63,564 nucleotides of DNA from an uncultured Aquiluna sp. (lineage in GTDB: Bacteria; Actinomycetota; Actinomycetes; Actinomycetales; Microbacteriaceae). Location of the stretch: assembly GCA_905182225.1 (NCBI GenBank), contig CAJJAJ010000005.1:1-63564 (forward strand), given 5' to 3'. A program made the position numbers and the translations under genes. This document shows, piece after piece, positions 44,281 to 51,499 of this stretch (position 1 is the stretch's first letter; each line of letters opens with the position of its first letter). The notes under the pieces were generated by a model. That model did no database searches. It worked only from the letters and a program-made list of their open reading frames with translations, and was not told the DNA's origin.

Positions 44281-46910
44281 ACTATTGCAGCCGCCGCCGC
44301 GATTGCTTCGGAAAGCTTGTCAATATTCGTGCCGCCGCCCTGGGCAAGCTCTGGCTTTCCACCACCGCCGCCGCCTAGCACCTTCGAAGCAACTGAAACC
44401 AGCTCACCGGCCTTGTACCCCTTGGCAACCGCTGCAGAGCCCGCAACAGCTATTACAACCCCAGACCCGCTTGCCTTGCTGCCCAAGATCACGATAGAAG
44501 CTGCCCCAAGGTGAGCCTTTAGGCCCATAGCCAAGACGCGAAGTTGATCAGAATCTGAGGTGTCAACCTCAAGGGCCAGGAGGTCAATTCCGTTTACCGC
44601 TGTCGCAGCCTCCGCAAAAGTGGGTATCCGAGTTTGAAGCTTCGCCATTTCCATGTCAGAAACTACCTTGCTGGAAGCCTTTAGTTCTGCCAGAGACTCG
44701 GTGACGCGAGCTTCAACATCACTGGCAGGAGCCTTCAGTTGGAGTGAAAGTCTTCTCACGAGATCGCGTTCAGCCTGCAAAGAAGTGAGCGCTTCCATGC
44801 CAACCAGTGCTTCTATGCGTCTTGAGCCAGAGCCAACAGATGCCTCTGATACCAGGCTTACCAAACCAATTTGGGCAGTTCTAGAAACGTGGGTACCGCC
44901 ACAGAGTTCTCGTGACCATGGGCCACCAACTTGAACAACTCTGACTTGCTCGTCATAGGTTTCTCCAAATAGGGCTATTGCTCCAAACTCCTTGGCTTCC
45001 GCTACTGTCATGAAGTCCGCTGTTACCGACAAATCCGATCTGATAGCGAGGTTTGAGACCTCTTCAATTTCGCTCTTGGTGGCCTCGCTCAAGCTCTCGC
45101 CCCATGCGAAGTCCAACCTCATGTAACCGGGTCTATTGAACGAACCCGACTGCAACGCCTGAGGACCTAGCACTTGCCTGATGGCCGCGTGGACAACGTG
45201 GGTCGCACTGTGAGACTGACAAGCCCCGAGTCGCCAATCTGCATCGACAATGGTGGTCGCGGCAGAATTCACTGCAACCTCACCGAAAGACACCTTTACC
45301 TTGTGTGCGAATAGTCCCTTGACCGGCTTTTGGACATCCAGAACATCTAGCGTGAATCCTTTCCCGGTTATGATTCCGGCGTCAGCTGCCTGGCCGCCTG
45401 ATTCACCATAAAGCGATGTCGAGTTTAGAAACACTTCCCCAATTTGCCCGTGGCTCAAGGTGTTCACGGAGACACCGTCTCTCACAAGACCAATAACAGT
45501 TGCGGCGCTTTCTAGGGAGTCATAGCCGGTAAATAGAGTCTCCCCCTTAGCGCGAACCTCGCTGTAAACCTGCAGGGATCCCCCACCCATCTTCTTGTCT
45601 TTGGCATCCTGCTTGGCCCTTTGTTTCTGCTCATCCATCAGCTCGACGAAGCCTTCTCGATTCACTTCAAGGCCTGACTCCGCTGCTATTTCGACCGTTA
45701 GGTCGATTGGGAACCCATAGGTGTCGTGCAATTCAAACGCAGTGGCACCGGACAGAATTCCATTGGCCGCGGCAATTGCCTGCTCAAGAACCAAAGTTCC
45801 AGTCTCGAGCGTTCTGGCAAATCCTGTTTCCTCTGAAAGCGCGCTTCTAAGAATCCGAGGGAAGTTCTCCTCTAGCTCCGGATAAGCCTCAACCATCGCG
45901 TCTTTGCTAACCGTAAATAGCCTCTCAAAACTACTCTCGGTAACACCCAGAAGCCTAAGAGCTCTTATGGACCTGCGCAAAAGCCTACGGAGAACATAGC
46001 CACGTCCCTCGTTGGATGCGGTCACTCCATCGGACATGAGCATGAGCGAAGAGCGAATGTGATCAGCGATGACCCGCATTCGGACATCATCAACTTCCAG
46101 GTCTCCGTATTTCTTGCCGCTCAATTGACTTGCTAGATTTATTAGTGGCCGTATCTGGTCAATTTCGTAAATGTTTTCGACTTCCTGGAGCAAAAATGCG
46201 ACCCGCTCCAGCCCCATGCCGGTGTCAATGTTCTTCTCCGGTAGGTCACCAATGATCTTAAAGTGATCCTTGGTTCCGCCGTCCGCGCGTTCGTACTGCA
46301 TGAAAACGAGATTCCAGATTTCAATGTAGCGATCTTCGTCGGCAGCAGGGCCACCCTCGACTCCGTAATCGGGCCCTCGATCAAAGTAAATCTCGGAGCA
46401 CGGCCCTGCCGGTCCCCTTTGGCCCGTTGACCAGTAGTTATCTGCCATGCCCCGCTTTTGAATGCGCTCTATGGGGACATTTGAGTTGTCCAACCAGAGC
46501 TGAATGGACTCTTCGTCGTCCTCATAAACCGTTACCCACAGTTTTTCGGGAAGAAATCCGTACCCACCGGCCTCAACAGACGAAGTCAGCAGTTCCCAGG
46601 CATAGGTGATGGCGTCTTTTTTGAAGTAATCGCCGAAACTAAAGTTTCCGTTCATCTGGAAAAAGGTGCCGTGGCGAGTTGTCTTACCGACCTCATCAAT
46701 GTCGAGAGTTCTCACGCACTTTTGAACCGAAGTTGCCCGCTTATAGGGACTGGGCATAACTCCAGTCATGAAAGGAATGAAAGGCACCATTCCGGCAACA
46801 ACAAACATGAGTGTTGGGTCTTGGCTTATGAGCGGAGCGCTAGGGACAATCGTGTGTCCTTTACTCTCAAAGTAGGACAGCCACCGACGCCTGATTTCGG
46901 CAGTCTTCAT
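44277..46910 (-). CDS. alaS: Alanyl-tRNA synthetase
   Basis: Charges tRNA-Ala. The 877-residue protein is complete. The class II catalytic domain starts MKTAEIRRRWLSYFESKGH and has NFSFGDYFKKDAI (motif 1/2 region) and GMGLERVAF (motif 3). The editing domain holds the zinc ligands HSATHVVHAAIR (about 566-577) and CGGTHVSRT (about 669-677). The C-terminal C-Ala domain ends with the Gly-rich KVLGGGGGGKPELAQGGG (about 843-860). Confidence 0.98.
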   Translation of the reverse strand: MKTAEIRRRWLSYFESKGHTIVPSAPLISQDPTLMFVVAGMVPFIPFMTGVMPSPYKRATSVQKCVRTLDIDEVGKTTRHGTFFQMNGNFSFGDYFKKDAITYAWELLTSSVEAGGYGFLPEKLWVTVYEDDEESIQLWLDNSNVPIERIQKRGMADNYWSTGQRGPAGPCSEIYFDRGPDYGVEGGPAADEDRYIEIWNLVFMQYERADGGTKDHFKIIGDLPEKNIDTGMGLERVAFLLQEVENIYEIDQIRPLINLASQLSGKKYGDLEVDDVRMRVIADHIRSSLMLMSDGVTASNEGRGYVLRRLLRRSIRALRLLGVTESSFERLFTVSKDAMVEAYPELEENFPRILRSALSEETGFARTLETGTLVLEQAIAAANGILSGATAFELHDTYGFPIDLTVEIAAESGLEVNREGFVELMDEQKQRAKQDAKDKKMGGGSLQVYSEVRAKGETLFTGYDSLESAATVIGLVRDGVSVNTLSHGQIGEVFLNSTSLYGESGGQAADAGIITGKGFTLDVLDVQKPVKGLFAHKVKVSFGEVAVNSAATTIVDADWRLGACQSHSATHVVHAAIRQVLGPQALQSGSFNRPGYMRLDFAWGESLSEATKSEIEEVSNLAIRSDLSVTADFMTVAEAKEFGAIALFGETYDEQVRVVQVGGPWSRELCGGTHVSRTAQIGLVSLVSEASVGSGSRRIEALVGMEALTSLQAERDLVRRLSLQLKAPASDVEARVTESLAELKASSKVVSDMEMAKLQTRIPTFAEAATAVNGIDLLALEVDTSDSDQLRVLAMGLKAHLGAASIVILGSKASGSGVVIAVAGSAAVAKGYKAGELVSVASKVLGGGGGGKPELAQGGGTNIDKLSEAIAAAAAIV

Positions 46911-46913
46911 GCG

Positions 46914-47108
46914 CTACTTCTTAGTTTTGGCTGATTTTTTCAGTTCAGCTTCGCGCTCTTGGTAGCCTGCAGCGATCGAATCCGAGAAATCCTTTGCGGC
47001 GGTTCGCATCTCATCGACCGCGGCCTGCGCCTTTGGGTTATCCCGAAACTGCTGAAGAGCTAGTGCTCCCATTCCAATGCCAGCGATGAACCAACTTAAT
47101 TTTGACAT
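46914..47108 (-). CDS. Small membrane-anchored protein upstream of alaS
   Basis: A 64-residue protein of unknown function. It has one hydrophobic helix at the N-terminus (about 4-19), then a charged helical tail (DEMRTAAKDFSDSIAAGYQEREAEL) ending in a Lys-rich patch. Short proteins of this layout are common just upstream of alaS in Micrococcales and Streptomyces. It lies 2 bases after the DUF948 gene and 3 bases before alaS, so it is part of the same transcript. A structural or membrane-tethering role is possible but not shown. Confidence 0.75.
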   Translation of the reverse strand: MSKLSWFIAGIGMGALALQQFRDNPKAQAAVDEMRTAAKDFSDSIAAGYQEREAELKKSAKTKK

Positions 47109-47110
47109 AA

Positions 47111-47458
47111 CTACCTCCGTTTGCCGAACACTTTAGCCACGCCTTGAAAGACGCCAAAAATCTTTGTCAATGGGCCCCCGACCGAAGCAGTGAATACCGC
47201 AACTAGTGAGCTGATGTTAGTTGTAACCTGCTCCACGTCTTTTGAAATGTTGTCGACGCGCTTTAGCTGCTTATTGGCCTCTGCCAAAGTTATTTTGGCC
47301 TCGGCAAGTATTGGTTCGAATTCAGCATTGAAAGTCGTGACAGTTGCGGCTGTTTTATCCAGAAGCTTGCCTAGTTTTACTAAAGGGAACCCCAGAAGAA
47401 CAACCAAGAGTGCGGCGCTAGCGGCCAGAATGACCACCGCAATTTCGCCGCCTGTCAT
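47111..47458 (-). CDS. DUF948-type membrane protein
   Basis: A 115-residue protein with one N-terminal membrane helix (about 6-26), followed by a long heptad-like helix (about 30-85; KLLDKTAATVTTFNAEFEP, LKRVDNISKDVEQVTTN) and a short basic end (FGKRR). This resembles the DUF948 / YtxG-like family of small membrane proteins. It is located between rpsD (8-base gap) and the next small membrane gene (2-base gap). Function unknown. Confidence 0.78.
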   Translation of the reverse strand: MTGGEIAVVILAASAALLVVLLGFPLVKLGKLLDKTAATVTTFNAEFEPILAEAKITLAEANKQLKRVDNISKDVEQVTTNISSLVAVFTASVGGPLTKIFGVFQGVAKVFGKRR

Positions 47459-47466
47459 GTTCTTGG

Positions 47467-48096
47467 CTACCTAGCTGCGTAGAACTCAACTACAAGCTGT
47501 ACTTCACAAGTCACAGGAACCTCTTCGCGCTTCGGACGACGCAATAGCGTCACCTGTAGCTTGTCGAGATCGACTGCTAGATACTCAGGTGTCTTTGCAA
47601 GTACGTCGGAGTTACCTCCGGCCGCCGCAACCTGGAAAGGTTCGGTTCGCTCTGACTTGTCGTGGACGTGAATCATCTGTCCTGGCTTCACGCGGAAGGA
47701 CGGACGGTCTACTCGCTCGCCATCCACAAGGATGTGACGGTGCACAACCATCTGGCGTGACTGGGCAATCGTGCGGGCCATACCCGAACGAAGAACTACG
47801 GCGTCCAGACGCATCTCCAACAGCTCAACCAAGTTCTCACCGGTCAGGCCAGCGGTGCGCTTAGCTTCCTTGAATGTATTGCGAAGCTGAGCCTCGCGAA
47901 TTCCGTATTGAGCACGTAAGCGCTGCTTCTCGCGAAGACGAACTGAGTAATCAGAGTCAGTCTTGCGCTTAGTGCGACCGTGCTGTCCTGGACCATAAGG
48001 TCGCTTTTCCATATACTTTGCAGCTTTAGGCGTCAGCGCGATGCCCAGGGCACGCGAAAGACGGGTCTTGCTGCGGGATCTTGTTGCCTTCGACAA
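47467..48096 (-). CDS. rpsD: 30S ribosomal protein S4
   Basis: Primary 16S rRNA-binding protein that nucleates 30S assembly. I place the start at the TTG at 48096 (MSKATRSRSKTRLSRALG, 209 residues): it matches the family N-terminus and has AAAGG 7 bases upstream. The open frame begins with another TTG at 48111, which would put that ribosome-binding site inside the gene. The S4 domain (about 100-165) has MRLDAVVLRSGMARTIAQSRQ and HRHILVDGERV. It follows rarA by about 110 bases and leads a long gene series (DUF948, small protein, alaS onward). Confidence 0.93.
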   Translation of the reverse strand: MSKATRSRSKTRLSRALGIALTPKAAKYMEKRPYGPGQHGRTKRKTDSDYSVRLREKQRLRAQYGIREAQLRNTFKEAKRTAGLTGENLVELLEMRLDAVVLRSGMARTIAQSRQMVVHRHILVDGERVDRPSFRVKPGQMIHVHDKSERTEPFQVAAAGGNSDVLAKTPEYLAVDLDKLQVTLLRRPKREEVPVTCEVQLVVEFYAAR

Positions 48097-48141
48097 AAAG
48101 GTACCTTTCAAATCAAACTTTAGATTGGATATTTCTTAGTG

Positions 48142-48168
48142 TCCAGATTACAGCCGCTGAATCCAGAT
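48142..48168 (-). promoter_or_regulatory. rpsD promoter region with repeated ATCTGGA
   Basis: On the minus strand ATCTGGA occurs twice with a 20-base period (48162-48168 and 48142-48148), about two helical turns. Between them is a near-inverted repeat ATTCAGC-G-GCTGTAAT. TAATCT at 48145-48150 is a candidate -10 box within the string GCTGTAATCT, also found before hisE; it would give a leader of about 42 bases. The other parts of the 110-base rarA-rpsD spacer show nothing clear. Confidence 0.45.
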
Positions 48169-48206
48169 AACCCGGAAATACTACCAGAGCTAGCGCTCAA
48201 GTGTCA

Positions 48207-49442
48207 CTATCTGGCAAGGATTTTTCTAATCATTTCGACTCGCTTGGCTAATTCAGCCTCAAATCCATGATCGGAAGGGTGATAAAAGATCTCATCGCCG
48301 TCTCGATATGTTTGTGGCAGAACTCCTCTGGGGTCATCGTGTGGGTACTTGTAGCCCACGGCTCCGGTTGACCTCAGTGCTGCAGGCACCGGCTTAGTGT
48401 TGGCCGCTTCGACTGCCGCCATCGCCATGTTTATGGCTTGGTAGGCACGGTTTGATTTCGGGGCTAGCGCCAAGTAGATCGTTAGCTGCGCCAGAGGAAT
48501 TCTGCCCTCAGGCATTCCAATGCGTTCAACCGTCCCAGCAGTTGCTTCTGCTAGCACGAGTGCGTGAGGGTCTGCCAAGCCAACGTCCTCGCTTGCAAGG
48601 ATCATTAGTCTGCGCGCGATAAATCTCGGATCCTCACCGCCTGCAATCATTCTTGCCAAATAGTGCAGTGCACTATCTGCATCGGAACCGCGAACAGATT
48701 TGATGAATGCGCTAATGGTGTCGTAGTGCTCATCTCCTGCTTGGTCGTAGACAATTGTCGACTGTGCTGCCAACTTGGCGGATTCTAGACTGACTGAATT
48801 GCTCGAACTATTGGCTGCTGCCTCCATGAGGGTGAGGGCTCTTCTGGCATCTCCTGAAGAAATCTTTGCCAGGTATTTCAACGCTTCGGTTTCGAAGGTG
48901 GCATTTGGTAATCCACTATTTGACTCCAGTGCGCGGTTCAAGATGGATAGCACGTCACCATCATTCAACCGTTCAAGTTTCACCACCACAGATCTTGAAA
49001 TCAAAGGCTTGATAACGCTAAATGAAGGGTTCTCAGTTGTTGCAGCTATCAGCGTAATGATTCCGGATTCCACAGCACTCAATAATGAATCCTGCTGAGA
49101 CTTGGAGAATCGGTGAACTTCATCAAGGAACAGCACGGTTGGCCGATCGTATAAATTTTTGAGCTCTTTGGCTTTGGCTATTAGCTCTCTGACCTGCGCA
49201 ACCGAAGCACTGACTGCGCTGAGTTCAATGAAGTGCACTTTTTCATTGTTGCCAATAAGTCGAGCGATCGTGGTCTTACCACTTCCAGGAGGTCCCCAAA
49301 GAATTACGGATGGCCAGGAACCCGATTGATCGCCAGATATGAGCCTGGCCAGCGGCCCATTTTCGATGAGCGCTCTCGACTGACCTATCACTTCAGTTAG
49401 CGAATTTGGTCTCAGTCTGGCAGCAAGAGGGATTTCAACCAC
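48207..49442 (-). CDS. rarA: Replication-associated recombination AAA+ ATPase RarA (MgsA)
   Basis: Clamp-loader-like AAA+ ATPase acting at stalled replication forks. The 411-residue protein has Walker A ILWGPPGSGKTT (about 48-59), Walker B LFLDEVHRF (about 103-111), sensor 1 AATTENPSF and an arginine region SSGDARRAL. The C-terminal part (about 250-411) is the tetramerisation domain (PLAQLTIYLALAPKSN). The GTG start at 49442 lacks a ribosome-binding site, but TAGAGT lies 6 bases upstream, suggesting a leaderless message. Confidence 0.95.
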   Translation of the reverse strand: MVEIPLAARLRPNSLTEVIGQSRALIENGPLARLISGDQSGSWPSVILWGPPGSGKTTIARLIGNNEKVHFIELSAVSASVAQVRELIAKAKELKNLYDRPTVLFLDEVHRFSKSQQDSLLSAVESGIITLIAATTENPSFSVIKPLISRSVVVKLERLNDGDVLSILNRALESNSGLPNATFETEALKYLAKISSGDARRALTLMEAAANSSSNSVSLESAKLAAQSTIVYDQAGDEHYDTISAFIKSVRGSDADSALHYLARMIAGGEDPRFIARRLMILASEDVGLADPHALVLAEATAGTVERIGMPEGRIPLAQLTIYLALAPKSNRAYQAINMAMAAVEAANTKPVPAALRSTGAVGYKYPHDDPRGVLPQTYRDGDEIFYHPSDHGFEAELAKRVEMIRKILAR

Positions 49443-49448
49443 ACGCCA

Positions 49449-49469
49449 ACTCTAAGCAACACCTAGAAT
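49449..49469. promoter_or_regulatory. Divergent -10 boxes between rarA and the cyclophilin gene
   Basis: Minus strand: TAGAGT at 49449-49454, 6 bases before the rarA GTG. Plus strand: TAGAAT at 49464-49469, which would give a leader of about 20 bases carrying the ribosome-binding site AAAAGGGTGAG before the cyclophilin ATG. The start codons are only 52 bases apart, so the two promoters would be back to back. Pattern-based. Confidence 0.45.
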
Positions 49470-49494
49470 TACCAAGGCGATAAAAGGGTGAGTT

Positions 49495-50259
49495 ATGAAA
49501 TCAAACAGCAAGTTAGAGAATTACCAAGCAAAGCAAGACCTAATTAGCAATAGAGCTGTTAGGTCCAAAAGGGACAACCGAGTCTTCCTGGCAGTTGCTG
49601 CCGGTGCGGTCGCAGTGGCCTTCGCAGGCCAGCTCGCCTATTTCTCATTTGGGCCAGGAGGGCAGGAAGCTGATCTTGCCGCGACTACCGATCAGGTTGA
49701 AGCACCTGCTGATGTGACAGATGCTGACCCAACTGGTGTTCCTGATTTAGCTCTTGCCGAGGGCAGAGTGTGGAACGGGTCTCTAAACCTGAATGGCGAA
49801 AAGCTCACGTTTGACCTTTCCGGAGACCTTGCTCCTCAAGCAGTCGCAAACTTTGTTTCACTATCGAAGAATGGCTTTTACGAAGGCGTCAGCTGTCACC
49901 GACTTGTGACTTCAGGTATTTACGTCCTTCAGTGCGGCGACCCAAGCGGCGATGGCACCGGCGGCCCCGGCTACAACTGGGGACCGATTGAAAATGCGCC
50001 TGAAGCCGATCTTTACACCGAGGGCGTCTTGGCAATGGCTCGTCGCGGTGGAGACGACAGCTCCATGGGCTCTCAGTTCTTCATTGTTTACCAAGATTCG
50101 ACTATTCCGTCAGACGTAGTCGGTGGATACACCATCTTCGGTTCGATTACAGGTGGGCTAGACGCTGTCAAGGCGATCGCCGAGTCCGGAACGGTTGACG
50201 GTTCTTCGGACGCATCTCCGCTAGATGAAGTATTGATAAGTTCTGTTTCGGTAGAGTAA
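49495..50259 (+). CDS. Membrane-anchored cyclophilin-type peptidyl-prolyl isomerase
   Basis: Probably speeds proline isomerisation in proteins outside the cell membrane. The 254-residue protein has a basic cytoplasmic N-terminus (about 1-30), one membrane helix (about 31-51), an acidic linker (about 55-85) and a cyclophilin domain (about 87-254). Domain signatures: ANFVSLSKNGFYEGVSCHR (the catalytic Arg region), LQCGDPSGDGTGGPGY, LAMARRGGDDSSMGSQFFI and YTIFGSITGGLDAVKAI. The ATG has a GGGTGAG ribosome-binding site. It is the first of two plus-strand genes. Confidence 0.92.
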   Translation: MKSNSKLENYQAKQDLISNRAVRSKRDNRVFLAVAAGAVAVAFAGQLAYFSFGPGGQEADLAATTDQVEAPADVTDADPTGVPDLALAEGRVWNGSLNLNGEKLTFDLSGDLAPQAVANFVSLSKNGFYEGVSCHRLVTSGIYVLQCGDPSGDGTGGPGYNWGPIENAPEADLYTEGVLAMARRGGDDSSMGSQFFIVYQDSTIPSDVVGGYTIFGSITGGLDAVKAIAESGTVDGSSDASPLDEVLISSVSVE

Positions 50260-50282
50260 GACAAAACCAGTAGGAGCAACTC

Positions 50283-51497
50283 TTGACAAGCAGTGAATTC
50301 GGTCGTGTAGACGAGGCTAATAACGTCTACTTGATAGACGGTGGGCAAGAGCGCATCGTCGGTCAATATCCAAACGTGCCAGCAGAAGATGCTCTGAGCT
50401 ACTTCACTCGAAAATTCGATGACCTTGCAGCCCAGGTCCGCACGCTGGAGCAGCGACTGGCAGCTGGTATCACGGATGCAAAAAGCCTAAAAACCACTCG
50501 CGAACACCTAAAGGCCGAGCTAGTTGAGCCAAAGGCAGTCGGAAACGTTCAGAACTTACGTGATCGGGTTGAGGCTGTTACTGGGCTGATTGATGCCACT
50601 AGCGCTAGGGCAAACGAGGAGCGCGCTGCAGCAAATCAGCGTGCAATGGCGGCTAAAGAAGAGATTGCGGCCAGAGCAGAGTCAATCGTAGCCAACCTCG
50701 GCGGGATCAACTGGAAAAAGTCCGCCGTTGAAATGACAGAGCTTTTTGAGCGCTGGCAAAAACTTCAGAAGGAAGGCCCGAAGGTTCCAAAGGCTAAGAC
50801 TGACCCAATTTGGAAGCGATTTTCGCAGGCCCGAGCTAAATTCGAGGCGGGTCGCCGTGCATTTTTCTCCAACTTAGACGGTTCGTTCAAGGAAGCAAAG
50901 GCTGAGAAAACTTCGCTTGTCGATAGTGCCAAGGCTCTCGTGACCAAGGGTGCTGGCGCGACCGATCAATACAAGAAGCTTCAGAACCAATGGAAGCTTG
51001 CTGGTAAAGCCGGCAAAGCTGAAGAGTCGCTGTGGAAAGAGTTTCGCGCGGCTGGCGACGCCATTTTTGCCGCAAAGAAGGCCGAAGATGCCGAGATTGA
51101 AATAAGCCACAAGGCGAATCTAGAAAAGAAGATTGCCCTCAACCTGGAGATTGAAGCACTGAACCTTGACGACATTGAGTCAGCCAAGAAAACGTTAGCC
51201 AACATCCAAGCGCGTTGGGAAAAAATAGGACACATTCCTCGCGACCAGGTAAGAAAAATTGAAGACCCAATTAGAAAAATAGAGAAGAAGATTGCTGATG
51301 CTGCCGCCGACGCATGGCGACGATCTGACCCAGCTGCGAAAGCACGGTCAAACTCTCTGGTATCGCAGCTTGAAGAAGCCATCGCTGGTCTTGAAAAGGA
51401 TCTTGAGCAGGCTAAGCCCGAGAAGAAAATAGAGATCGAAGAGCAAATCACTGCCCGTAAGGCCTGGTTGCTGGCTGCTTCTCAAGCGGTCGATTAG
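50283..51497 (+). CDS. DUF349 repeat protein
   Basis: A 404-residue, mostly alpha-helical protein with several DUF349 repeats. The repeats show Trp-based motifs: LFERWQKLQKEGPKVPKAK, YKKLQNQWKLAGKAGKAEE, and IQARWEKIGHIPRDQ (roughly 150-330). The C-terminal part is coiled-coil-like (LEEAIAGLEKDLEQAKPEKKIEIEEQI). The TTG start is chosen because TAGGAGC lies just upstream and no other start fits the frame. Proteins of this family sit next to rel in many actinobacteria; function unknown. Its stop is 2 bases from the rel stop on the other strand. Confidence 0.88.
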   Translation: MTSSEFGRVDEANNVYLIDGGQERIVGQYPNVPAEDALSYFTRKFDDLAAQVRTLEQRLAAGITDAKSLKTTREHLKAELVEPKAVGNVQNLRDRVEAVTGLIDATSARANEERAAANQRAMAAKEEIAARAESIVANLGGINWKKSAVEMTELFERWQKLQKEGPKVPKAKTDPIWKRFSQARAKFEAGRRAFFSNLDGSFKEAKAEKTSLVDSAKALVTKGAGATDQYKKLQNQWKLAGKAGKAEESLWKEFRAAGDAIFAAKKAEDAEIEISHKANLEKKIALNLEIEALNLDDIESAKKTLANIQARWEKIGHIPRDQVRKIEDPIRKIEKKIADAAADAWRRSDPAAKARSNSLVSQLEEAIAGLEKDLEQAKPEKKIEIEEQITARKAWLLAASQAVD

Positions 51498-51499
51498 AC

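Noticed and set aside
48181-48206. Hairpin GAGC-GCTA-GCTC after rarA as a terminator
   Set aside because: Four-base-pair stem and no T-run; not a convincing intrinsic terminator.
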